From Bacteroidales bacterium (lineage in GTDB: Bacteria > Bacteroidota > Bacteroidia > Bacteroidales > UBA3663): a stretch of 16,373 nucleotides of DNA. Below the pieces are notes generated by a model. That model was not told the origin of the DNA. It was given only the letters and a program-made list of their open reading frames with translations, and ran no database searches. The number at the start of each line of letters is the position of its first letter. The first letter of the stretch is position 1. The position numbers and the translations under genes are program-made. This document shows, in pieces, positions 7,745-14,919 of this stretch. The stretch lies in contig JAEDEY010000045.1 in NCBI GenBank assembly GCA_016293065.1, positions 1 to 16,373 of the forward strand. The letters run 5' to 3'.

Positions 7745-8710
7745 ATGAGATCCGTTTTCGCTATTTTCTTTTCAGGTCTTTTGTTCCATGGTCTTAATGC
7801 TCAATCTTCTGTCTTAGACTATATCAAATCTATTGAAATAGACGAGTTGTCGGCAACGGCAAGTGTGGGAACAATGGGTTTGTCGCTCGAAGCATCATTG
7901 CCAGTCAACGACTGGGTCAATGTGCGTGCTGGAGTCTCGTTTATGCCCAAACTTTCTACATCGATGGCTTTTGGCGTTCAGGTAGGAGAGGAAGAGGAAA
8001 AGAAATATGACGAAAACGGAAATAGGGTAGAAACCAAATTCGACAAGATGGCTGCCTATCTCAAGGACATTACTGGCTATGACGTGGATGATAGGGTTGA
8101 CATGGACTGTAAGGTCAGATTTGTGAATGCCAAGGTCCTGGTTGATTTCTTCCCGCTTGCCACCAATAAGGATTGGCATTTGACAGCTGGTTTTTTCTGG
8201 GGGTCAAAAACTATTGGACGTGCTTGTAACTCAATCAAGGATATGACAACGACCTTGGGTGTCGGCATATACAACACGATGTATGACAAGATTGAGAATT
8301 TCGAGCCTATCTTCGGCAACATATCTTTGCCACCTGATGTTCAGGACAAGATATACGAGGCAGGACGAATGGGTATGCATGTCGGAGACTTCAAATCGGA
8401 TGGTAAGGCTTATATGATGGTTCCTGACAAGAATGGAACAGTCAGGGCTAAGGCCAAGGTGAATAGCTTCAAGCCTTATGTCGGCTTAGGATGGAACCAC
8501 TCGATGAAGTCGGCTCCAGAATGGAGATATGGTTTCGAGGCCGGTGTCATCTTCTGGGGTGGTGTGCCTAATGTCACCACCCATGATGGCACAAGTCTCA
8601 CTCATGATGTCAAGAATCTCGATGGACGCGTTGCCGATGTCATTTCTTTTGCAAAGAGCTTCCCTGTTTATCCTCTTCTTGAGTTCAAGATTACTCGCAA
8701 GATCTTTTAA
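7745..8710 (+). CDS. Predicted outer-membrane beta-barrel protein, function unknown
   Basis: Not matched to a named family. The 321 residues begin with a signal peptide (cleavage near Ala19, LNA|QSS). They contain many amphipathic strand-like segments (ATASVGTMGLSLEASL, WVNVRAGVSFMP, VRFVNAKVLVDFFPL, WHLTAGFFWG, FKPYVGLGWN, WRYGFEAGVIFWGG) and end in Phe (LLEFKITRKIF), the usual last residue of an outer-membrane barrel recognised by BamA. Longer non-strand insertions lie at about 80-118 (acidic, EEEEKKYDENG) and 160-235 and may be loops or periplasmic elements. It starts 7 bases after the preceding secreted-protein gene, so the two probably act together, for example as a surface protein and its membrane partner; that pairing is an inference. 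It converges with porV 37 bases downstream. Confidence 0.7.
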   Translation: MRSVFAIFFSGLLFHGLNAQSSVLDYIKSIEIDELSATASVGTMGLSLEASLPVNDWVNVRAGVSFMPKLSTSMAFGVQVGEEEEKKYDENGNRVETKFDKMAAYLKDITGYDVDDRVDMDCKVRFVNAKVLVDFFPLATNKDWHLTAGFFWGSKTIGRACNSIKDMTTTLGVGIYNTMYDKIENFEPIFGNISLPPDVQDKIYEAGRMGMHVGDFKSDGKAYMMVPDKNGTVRAKAKVNSFKPYVGLGWNHSMKSAPEWRYGFEAGVIFWGGVPNVTTHDGTSLTHDVKNLDGRVADVISFAKSFPVYPLLEFKITRKIF

Positions 8711-8717
8711 TCTTCTT

Positions 8718-8734
8718 GAGTGATTCGCTTTTTT
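8718..8734 (+). terminator. Short hairpin and T-run between convergent genes
   Basis: In the 37-base gap between the barrel gene and porV, GAGTG (8718-8722) and CGCTT (8726-8730) can form a short stem with a three-base loop, using G-U pairs, running into six Ts (8729-8734). This could terminate the + strand transcript. The stem is short and weak, so it is a candidate only; nothing comparable was seen for the - strand. Confidence 0.35.
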
Positions 8735-8747
8735 GTTGCCGTTTCTT

Positions 8748-9977
8748 TTATCTTCTTCGGCTTCCGTAACCGATCAGATCTCTCAGCCCCTCAAGGTCAA
8801 AACCGAGAGAGACTCTAAGTGTCTGGTCGAGTGCTGAGGTTTGTGCTGTCGAGAGCACGTAGCCAGCATCGATGTGGAAGACATTGAGGACAATGCCGGC
8901 ACCGAAGGTAAAGTACTTGCGGTTGCCTTTCAGCTCATTCTCATGATGATAGCCTGCACGCATGAAGAACCTGCGGTCGTAGGTGTATTCCATTCCGAGT
9001 CCCCAGTTGATTTCATGGAACTCTTCCCTGAACCCTCCAGGAGCATCGTTGAACGATTTGAACATGCCCTTGATGCCCGACATGTCGTAGTAGTCCTGTT
9101 TGGCAGCTTCATAGGCTTCCTGGTCTGTTCCGCCTTCTCCATCGTTGAACTGATAGGTCTGAGGGAAGGTGGGTACCAGGAGTTTGTTGGCATCGAAATT
9201 TACAGAAAACAGATTATAGTCATCGATAGGGAAGGTGAATGAGGTGCCTAACCTGAGATTGCAAGGCAGGAACTGAGAAGTCGCACCTCCGTCATAGCTT
9301 ACCTTTGAGCCAATGTTTGAGAGATTCAGTCCCCATGACCATTGACACTCATTGATGCCAACCATAGGATATGCGGTGTAGTAGGCAGAGATGTCGGCTG
9401 CCCATGCGTTGGCTGCCTCATTGTCGCCATCGTTGTAGGTCATGTCGCTATGGATGTATCTCATCACAACACCCATCGAGAAGTTCTCTGAGAGTTGGCG
9501 CGAGTAGCCTATGTCGAATGCCATCTCAAAAGGATTGATGACCTGAATGATGTTGCCCGAAGCATCCCATGCTTCCACTTCTCCCAACGAGAAATACCGC
9601 ATTGAAGACGATATAGCCTGCTGGTCATCGTAGCCGAATTTCCAATAGCCGCTGATATATGCGAGATTGATGCCGCTCACGAGCTTGCGGAGCCATGGTG
9701 TATAGTTGACAGAGATGCCTCCCCGGCTATAGGCAAAGGCATATTTGGCGGGATTCCAATACTGAGAGTTCTCGTCAGGTTCGGTTGCCGCACCTACATC
9801 ACCCATTGAGCCTCCTCGCGCATCAGGAGCCACTGCCAATGAAATAGTACCTGTCTGCACAGGGTTGTATTGTTTTGCCAAATCAGTGACAGCCGAGTTG
9901 CTCTCGCCCGATGAAATCTGTGCAAAAACGGGGATTGACAGTGTCAATGCCATCAATGTCGATAATTGTTTTTTCAT
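8748..9977 (-). CDS. porV: PorV (LptO), type IX secretion outer-membrane shuttle protein
   Basis: PorV is a FadL-like 14-strand barrel. In the type IX system it collects folded cargo from the SprA/Sov translocon and delivers it to the PorU sortase in the attachment complex on the outer membrane. The 409-residue product has a signal peptide (cleavage near Ala19, VFA|QIS), then the family signature at about 51-97: PDARGGSMGDVGAAT, SQYWNPAKYAF and NYTPWLRKLV. The rest is a barrel pattern (FSMGVVMRYIHSDMTY, WSWGLNLSNIGSKVSY, WGLGMEYTYDRRFFMRAGY, FTFGAGIVLNVFHIDAGYVLS) ending in a short Arg-rich tail. Length is close to known PorV proteins. It lies 27 bases downstream of porU, the same order as in Porphyromonas gingivalis, so one operon is very likely. 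PorQ is a related paralogue, but the signature and the porU neighbour favour PorV. Confidence 0.95.
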   Translation of the reverse strand: MKKQLSTLMALTLSIPVFAQISSGESNSAVTDLAKQYNPVQTGTISLAVAPDARGGSMGDVGAATEPDENSQYWNPAKYAFAYSRGGISVNYTPWLRKLVSGINLAYISGYWKFGYDDQQAISSSMRYFSLGEVEAWDASGNIIQVINPFEMAFDIGYSRQLSENFSMGVVMRYIHSDMTYNDGDNEAANAWAADISAYYTAYPMVGINECQWSWGLNLSNIGSKVSYDGGATSQFLPCNLRLGTSFTFPIDDYNLFSVNFDANKLLVPTFPQTYQFNDGEGGTDQEAYEAAKQDYYDMSGIKGMFKSFNDAPGGFREEFHEINWGLGMEYTYDRRFFMRAGYHHENELKGNRKYFTFGAGIVLNVFHIDAGYVLSTAQTSALDQTLRVSLGFDLEGLRDLIGYGSRRR

Positions 9978-10004
9978 ATTCTTTCTTATCGTGTTTCGTT
10001 AATC

Positions 10005-13000
10005 TTATTTGCTGACTACCAATATCTTCTTGCTTTCGGAAGCTGTATCACTCGTGCCGCTCGACAGATATACTCGGTAGAGATAAACACCAGGAACGAC
10101 ATTGGCTGTCCATTTGATGGCTGAGGCTCCGACAAACGATGTCTCGTCTTCCTGGTCAAGAAGCTGTATCTCTGAAGATGTGGTTGACATACTGCTGTCA
10201 TAGACCTTCGTTCCTGTCTGAGCATATACCTGAAGCCTGACAGTTGTCGGTGATTCGGGCAAGTTGTGGAGTACTCTGATGGTCACAGCTTCTCCCTGAG
10301 CAACAGGAGTAGGGAAGGCCTGAACCAACACAGGGCTCTGGATGTGCTTGTCTGAGACTGTTATCCTTATTGTCGATGTCGCAGAATTGTTGAACGAATC
10401 CCAGACTTTGAATGTCAGCTCATATTCTCCGTTTGACAGTTCGGGAACAGAGAACTTGACATTGCCAGTGGTAGGGTCGCCTATTGAAGTGGCAAGATAA
10501 TCATTCAGCGCATATTGCTTGACTCCAAGAATAGTGTTGCTGAGACATCTGACAGTGAGGGATATGTCGTGTCCGACATTGTTACCCGTCACGTTAAATC
10601 CGCTTTCGTCATGAACCTCCGCACAGAAATATGGGGTAGGACCAACTTCGTCTCCGCTTTTGAAGTCTGGCCAGTTCACAAAGATCTTTCGGATCTCAGG
10701 ACCTATGGTGTCGGTTTTTGTCTGCGATTCACCCTGATGGATTGTCATATTCTCGAAGAAGCCGTTCCCCTCATTGTTGCTTTCGTCACAAGCATAGAGG
10801 CTGACCAATCCATCGTTGGTATGGGCAGAGGCATCGAGAGGCGTGATGAAAGAGAACTCGAAAAGTCCGTCTCGGATAATGTCGCGTCCTGAGAAGATCT
10901 TCCTTGTCCTTGTGGCAAAGCGATACACAGGTTCCTGGAACAGGCCCTTGTCGGCAGTGACTGTATCGGAAGCATCATAGATGGTAGGATAGACCAGTCC
11001 GTTGAAGCCACTTGCCGTTTCGCCAGTTTCGGGCAAGATGACACGTCCTTTCAGCGTTGTCTTTTCACCGTAGTCGATATCGGTGATCTCCATCTGGTAT
11101 TCTGGATATGACAGAATCATCGATGGGTCACCCATCAGGCAGAAGTTGAGTTTGTTGTAGTCGGAGCTCAACGACTGCTTAGCTTCCATGAGGATGTCTC
11201 CAAGCCTATAGCGGGTGCCATCGGCTTTCCTTTTGAAGAGGCAACGCGCTATTGCCGTATTGAGCGAGAGGTTCTGCTGGGCATAGACAACTCTCACAGT
11301 CGAGATGAGTGCTATTGCGCCACCATTGTCGTTAAGCAAGAGAGCTTCGCCCATCGACTCGTCATCGCTGTCCCATCTTGTGATGTCGCACGAGGCAGTA
11401 ATCCACAATGGAAGATTCTTCATGTTGAGCTGTGAAGCCTTGTCTGTGGTCATCAGCATCTCGTGGGTGATGGAGTTTGACGCTCCGTGTCCGGCATAGT
11501 TGACTACGAGCGAGCCTTTTTGCAAGGCTTCCATAAACTGTTTCCTTGCGTCAGGATAATCAGTGCCAGAGGCTGTTGTGGTCTGAGTATAGGCAGGCAG
11601 ATAGATTTTCTGATAGACAAACTCCTTGTGGCCTTGCTGGTTTTGAAGGATATCTATCACAAGGTCGTTATGTCTCATATGCGAGTTGGGCGAATCTGTT
11701 GCCGCATCACTTATCTTGTCGTCATCGCTCAGAAACACAAGACGGTTTTTCCAGTTGCCATAATGGTAGTTGCTGCTATAGTCAATAATCTTATCTACCA
11801 CGTTTTCGGCATCCTTGGCACTATGTACAGGGATACGACCGATGCCAATATCGGCAATGTCGGAAGAAATCTGGTAATAGCCATTCTGGTCTTTCTTGCC
11901 GCCCTCGTTGTCGTCGAGGAAGCCGAAATAGTCGTCACATACTGTGCTCCCTGTCTCGACCAGCGATTCTGATGTCTCGTACGAGATGAGATAGTTGGCA
12001 TTGCCTTCAATCTTACGGTTGTTGTAGTGCCCATCGCCAAACATCAGAAGGTATCCGCCTTTCTTTTTGCTGCGATCTTGCTTGTCGGTAAACACCTGCT
12101 TCATCAACAGCCTGACGGCAGTGGCATCGGCAGTTCCCGATGAATACTCGTTGTAAATCTGTTGAGGTGTGACTACAACGACCTGCATCTGGTCATGTTC
12201 CTGCCTGAAAGCGGCAAGTCGCTGGGCTTGAGCCTTCAGTCCCTGGGGCGCAACAATCACCATGTCTGTCTCGCCTATGGAGTGGAGGTTTTGATTCTCG
12301 ACTTCGCCAATGATAGAGACGTTGCTGAACCCTTTGCTGTTGAGGTCAACGAGTGCATATTCCTTTAGGCCTATTGAAGTAGCCACAAAACCATTCTCAT
12401 CGGTGTCCTGAATCTTTGCGTTCAATGGGTCGGTGACATCCCATACTGTACATTGGTTGCCTGCCAGTCCTTCGATAGTGTATCTAACCAAAGCCTCTGC
12501 CGACCGCACGTTTCTGAACAAGAACGAACCCTGGCCTTTGGCAAGTGCTATCTTCTGCTGACCTTCGAGGCGGATATAGTTGAGATGGGCGTTTTTGACT
12601 GAGCCGTTTGGCTGATAGACAATTCTGAATGATGGTGCTGTCTCTTCTTCCAGAGAAAATTCTTCGGATAGGCTGGTTCCTATGGCATAGGTATATGCAC
12701 TGCTGCTGCCTTTCACCGAGGCAGTGCCAATAACAGAATCTCCATTTTTTACAGTAAACGCAGATGCATTGGGCGACAATGCTGCAAAATTGGCAGTCAG
12801 TCTCACTGTGCCCGCCAACAAAGACTCGCTGAAACTTATCGTTTGTGACTGGTTGTGCTGGAATGATTCACCATACAGTTCTCGTCCTGTCTTGCCAATG
12901 CTGACCAATTCCTGTTCGTGAAGAAGATGTGCGTCTGAATATGCTACCTCTTCGTCGAAGTCCTCTCCACTTGCAGTCTCCTGCATCTGCAAGGCTTCCG

Positions 13001-13427
13001 TCTCTTTCTCGTGAATGAAGTAACATGCCTGTGTGGCGTATGTGTTCCGTGTATGTATGAACCGTTGGTCTTCGTACCTCCAGGCCACGAGACCTTGTCC
13101 GTAGAAAAGGATGCGCTTGTTGGCATGGTCGTGGTAGATGGCAATCTCTGGCAGGTCATCAATATGTCCGGTGCTGAAGTCCTCATCAAGACAGTGTCCA
13201 CCAAATCCATACACTCCGACATTCTCAATATTGTTAATCCCCAAAGCTTTGATCTGACTGTATGAGATCTGGAATATCCCGTCATCTTGTCCTTCGAGAG
13301 CTATCTTGAACCATCGGCCTTTCGACAACACTGACTCTGGCGCAAAGACGTGTGAGCTTTGTGCCATGACTGCCGCTGGTAATATGAAAGCAGAGATGAT
13401 GAAGAGAATGCGCTTTATCGATATCAT
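10005..13427 (-). CDS. porU: PorU, type IX secretion system C25-family sortase
   Basis: PorU removes the C-terminal signal of type IX cargo and joins the cargo to anionic lipopolysaccharide at the cell surface. I start it at 13427, where MISIKRILFIISAFILPAAVMAQ forms a clean signal peptide; the frame extends to an ATG at 13469, but that adds 14 residues that would spoil it. The 1140-residue product fits the family (about 1,100-1,200). Using this start: N-terminal beta-rich region to about 380, then a gingipain-like C25 caspase-fold domain about 385-775 with LLMFGDGHYNN (460-470) and the catalytic pair His647 (NYAGHGAS) and Cys680 (WITASCDITRW). Ig-like modules follow about 780-1030. The final 105 residues look like a sorting-type C-terminal domain (AFPTPVAQGE, GVYLYRVYLSSG, SKKILVVSK), as known PorU proteins carry. 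It leads porV by 27 bases. No convincing promoter was seen in the 60 bases upstream, so read-through from fba or a weak promoter is possible. Confidence 0.95.
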   Translation of the reverse strand: MISIKRILFIISAFILPAAVMAQSSHVFAPESVLSKGRWFKIALEGQDDGIFQISYSQIKALGINNIENVGVYGFGGHCLDEDFSTGHIDDLPEIAIYHDHANKRILFYGQGLVAWRYEDQRFIHTRNTYATQACYFIHEKETEALQMQETASGEDFDEEVAYSDAHLLHEQELVSIGKTGRELYGESFQHNQSQTISFSESLLAGTVRLTANFAALSPNASAFTVKNGDSVIGTASVKGSSSAYTYAIGTSLSEEFSLEEETAPSFRIVYQPNGSVKNAHLNYIRLEGQQKIALAKGQGSFLFRNVRSAEALVRYTIEGLAGNQCTVWDVTDPLNAKIQDTDENGFVATSIGLKEYALVDLNSKGFSNVSIIGEVENQNLHSIGETDMVIVAPQGLKAQAQRLAAFRQEHDQMQVVVVTPQQIYNEYSSGTADATAVRLLMKQVFTDKQDRSKKKGGYLLMFGDGHYNNRKIEGNANYLISYETSESLVETGSTVCDDYFGFLDDNEGGKKDQNGYYQISSDIADIGIGRIPVHSAKDAENVVDKIIDYSSNYHYGNWKNRLVFLSDDDKISDAATDSPNSHMRHNDLVIDILQNQQGHKEFVYQKIYLPAYTQTTTASGTDYPDARKQFMEALQKGSLVVNYAGHGASNSITHEMLMTTDKASQLNMKNLPLWITASCDITRWDSDDESMGEALLLNDNGGAIALISTVRVVYAQQNLSLNTAIARCLFKRKADGTRYRLGDILMEAKQSLSSDYNKLNFCLMGDPSMILSYPEYQMEITDIDYGEKTTLKGRVILPETGETASGFNGLVYPTIYDASDTVTADKGLFQEPVYRFATRTRKIFSGRDIIRDGLFEFSFITPLDASAHTNDGLVSLYACDESNNEGNGFFENMTIHQGESQTKTDTIGPEIRKIFVNWPDFKSGDEVGPTPYFCAEVHDESGFNVTGNNVGHDISLTVRCLSNTILGVKQYALNDYLATSIGDPTTGNVKFSVPELSNGEYELTFKVWDSFNNSATSTIRITVSDKHIQSPVLVQAFPTPVAQGEAVTIRVLHNLPESPTTVRLQVYAQTGTKVYDSSMSTTSSEIQLLDQEDETSFVGASAIKWTANVVPGVYLYRVYLSSGTSDTASESKKILVVSK

Positions 13428-13483
13428 AACAATGATATAACGCAAAAGATCGCAATTTATTATATACATTATTAATTTTAAAC

Positions 13484-13512
13484 AAAAAAAGGACGACCCG
13501 TTTGGGTCGTCC
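13484..13512 (-). terminator. Intrinsic terminator of fba
   Basis: Read on the - strand, GGACGACCC (13512-13504) pairs perfectly with GGGTCGTCC (13499-13491) around a four-base loop, followed directly by seven Ts (13490-13484). It is a textbook rho-independent terminator 24 bases after the aldolase stop codon. It separates the glycolytic gene from porU-porV, which read in the same direction. Confidence 0.95.
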
Positions 13513-13536
13513 AGATGTATTGACGTACGTCTTGGA

Positions 13537-14529
13537 TTAGAGTTTGTTGTCTGAACCGAGCACGTTAACGATCTTGTGGATATACATCTTCTTCATGTTC
13601 TCACGAGCAGGCTTGAGGTACTGACGTGGGTCGAAGTGAGATGGGTTCTCTGCCAAGTACTTGCGGATAGCAGCAGTCATAGCGAGACGAGAGTCAGAGT
13701 CGATGTTGATCTTGCAAACAGCAGACTTGGCAGCCTTACGGAGCTGCTCCTCTGGGATACCGATAGCAGCATCGAGCTTACCGCCATACTTGTTGATAGT
13801 CTCAACCTCCTCCTGTGGAACAGAAGAAGAACCGTGGAGAACGATAGGGAAGCCAGGGAGCTTCTGCTCGATCTCAGCGAGGATATCGAATGCGAGTGGT
13901 GGTGGAACGAGAACACCGTTCACGAGAGTACACTGCTCAGGAGTGAACTTGTGAGCACCGTGTGAAGTACCGATAGAAATAGCGAGAGAGTCGCAGCCTG
14001 TGCGAGTAGCGAAGTCGATAACCTCTTCTGGCTTAGTATAGTGTGATTCTGCAGCAGAAACCTCATCCTCAACACCTGCGAGAACACCGAGCTCAGCCTC
14101 AACTGTTACGTCAAACTGGTGAGCGTACTCAACAACCTTCTTTGCAAGAGCAACGTTCTCCTCGTATGGAAGGTGTGAACCATCGATCATAACTGAAGAG
14201 AAACCATTGTCGATACACTCCTTGCAGAGTTCGAATGAATCACCGTGGTCGAGGTGAAGAACGATCTGTGGGTTCTCACAACCGAGCTCCTTAGCATATT
14301 CTACAGCACCCTTGGCAAGGTTGCGGAGAATAGTACCGTTAGCGTAGTTGCGTGCGCCCTTAGATACCTGCATGATAACTGGAGACTTTGTCTCAACAGC
14401 AGCCTGTACGATAGCCTGCATCTGCTCCATAGTGTTGAAGTTGAATGCTGGGATAGCGTAACCGCCTGCAACAGCCTTCTTGAACATCTCACGGGTGTTT
14501 ACAAGGCCGAGTTCTTTGTAGTTTACCAT
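13537..14529 (-). CDS. fba: Class II (zinc) fructose-bisphosphate aldolase
   Basis: Cytoplasmic enzyme of glycolysis and gluconeogenesis that reversibly splits fructose 1,6-bisphosphate into dihydroxyacetone phosphate and glyceraldehyde 3-phosphate. The 330-residue product shows the class II signatures: AIPAFNFNTMEQMQA near 25-39, LHLDHGDS with catalytic Asp94 and zinc ligand His95, an EAELG motif at 144-148, GTSHGAHKF with zinc ligand His190, and VLHGSSSVP with zinc ligand His232; NIDSD near 274-278 is part of the phosphate-binding region. By motif order, the Asp and zinc ligands correspond to those known in E. coli FbaA. Codon use is strongly biased, as expected for an abundant enzyme. It has its own promoter (14587-14594 region) and terminator, so it is monocistronic, divergent from pheA. 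Confidence 0.97.
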   Translation of the reverse strand: MVNYKELGLVNTREMFKKAVAGGYAIPAFNFNTMEQMQAIVQAAVETKSPVIMQVSKGARNYANGTILRNLAKGAVEYAKELGCENPQIVLHLDHGDSFELCKECIDNGFSSVMIDGSHLPYEENVALAKKVVEYAHQFDVTVEAELGVLAGVEDEVSAAESHYTKPEEVIDFATRTGCDSLAISIGTSHGAHKFTPEQCTLVNGVLVPPPLAFDILAEIEQKLPGFPIVLHGSSSVPQEEVETINKYGGKLDAAIGIPEEQLRKAAKSAVCKINIDSDSRLAMTAAIRKYLAENPSHFDPRQYLKPARENMKKMYIHKIVNVLGSDNKL

Positions 14530-14586
14530 AATTGTTACTTAATTTAGTATGATTAGTTATAGTTTTACTTGGCGTAAAAGACTTTG

Positions 14587-14594
14587 CAAATATA
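14587..14594 (-). promoter_or_regulatory. -7 box of the fba promoter
   Basis: On the - strand the bases read TATATTTG, a perfect match to the Bacteroidota -7 consensus TAnnTTTG. Transcription would start near 14580, leaving a leader of about 50 AT-rich bases before the aldolase start at 14529. No good TTTG -33 box stands at the usual 19-21-base spacing, so only the -7 element is called. Confidence 0.6.
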
Positions 14595-14772
14595 ATCCAA
14601 AAAATGCAGATTTTGTCATTTTCTATCGACAAAAAGCTTGCTCTCGGTGCCAAATCGTGTAATTTGTAGTGTCTAATACGCAAATAATCGGAAAAAAGTT
14701 TGGCAGTTACAATCCTTTAACATATATTCGCATCGTCAAAAGTATTAAAACATGTGTCGTATGAACAATTTG
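14595..14772. other. AT-rich divergent intergenic region between fba and pheA
   Basis: This is the upstream part of the 390-base gap between the divergent fba and pheA genes; it holds no credible gene. A second possible + strand promoter lies here: TTTG (14699-14702), a 20-base spacer, and TATATTCG (14723-14730, one mismatch to TAnnTTTG). A short inverted repeat CAAAT/ATTTG at 14651-14666 is too weak to assign. No clear operator or riboswitch was recognised. Confidence 0.5.
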
Positions 14773-14803
14773 TTTGGCCGATTTTATTATTACTATTACT
14801 TTG
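14773..14803 (+). promoter_or_regulatory. Promoter of the pheA operon leader
   Basis: TTTG (14773-14776) and TTACTTTG (14796-14803, one mismatch to TAnnTTTG) are separated by 19 bases, the spacing expected of a Bacteroidota primary promoter. Transcription would begin near 14810, giving a pheA leader of about 110 bases. A weaker alternative lies about 73 bases upstream (14699-14730). Confidence 0.6.
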
Positions 14804-14817
14804 CTAAAGTTAGTAAG

Positions 14818-14884
14818 GTCGGGTAAACGTGTGCATAGGTCATTATGAAAACAGTAACAACATAAATGCAATATGAGTCCCGAC
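14818..14884 (+). promoter_or_regulatory. Candidate antiterminator structure in the pheA leader
   Basis: GTCGGG (14818-14823) is complementary to CCCGAC (14879-14884), which is most of the 5' arm of the downstream terminator. Nested inside it, TGCAT (14832-14836) can pair with ATGCA (14866-14870). Forming these stems would break the terminator hairpin, as in attenuators. The stems are only 6 and 5 bp and the outer one spans a long loop, so this is a hypothesis from sequence alone. A six-codon ORF, MKTVTT (14845-14865), lies inside the loop. Confidence 0.35.
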
Positions 14885-14914
14885 AAGGTTTTGTCTGGGA
14901 TTTTTTTTATTTAA
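14873..14914 (+). CDS. Possible 13-codon leader ORF across the pheA terminator
   Basis: ATG at 14873 opens MSPDKVLSGIFFI and stops at 14912-14914, five bases before the pheA start. Its codons run through both arms of the terminator hairpin, so translating ribosomes could affect the hairpin or couple to pheA. The two Phe codons come from the T-tract itself and lie after the hairpin, so classical Phe-codon stalling is not supported. No good ribosome binding site is seen. It may be chance. Confidence 0.2.
   Translation: MSPDKVLSGIFFI
14878..14908 (+). terminator. Intrinsic terminator inside the pheA leader
   Basis: TCCCGACAA (14878-14886) pairs with TTGTC-T-GGGA (14891-14900) around a four-base loop, with one bulged T, and eight Ts follow (14901-14908). 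The hairpin ends 12 bases before the pheA start at 14920, and no promoter separates them. It either attenuates the aromatic operon or ends a small RNA of about 100 nt started at the promoter at 14773-14803. Confidence 0.8.
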
Positions 14915-14919
14915 GGTAT

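Noticed and set aside
11487..11972. 161-codon + strand open frame inside porU
   Set aside because: It is antisense to the C25 catalytic domain, with no start context or domain.
13428..13469. Longer PorU start at 13469
   Set aside because: The 14 extra residues precede a complete signal peptide beginning at 13427, so the shorter start is better.
13428..13490. Promoter for porU (ATCTTTTG on the - strand at 13450-13443)
   Set aside because: It misses the TA of the -7 consensus, and the nearest TTTG box is 32 bases away, outside the usual spacing.
13576..13965. 129-codon + strand open frame inside fba
   Set aside because: It reflects the strong codon bias of the aldolase gene, which leaves few stops on the other strand.
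14866..14919. In-frame start of PheA at 14866 as the main start
   Set aside because: The extension overlaps an intrinsic terminator, is not part of the dehydratase fold, and a better-placed ATG lies at 14920. Kept only as a leader observation.
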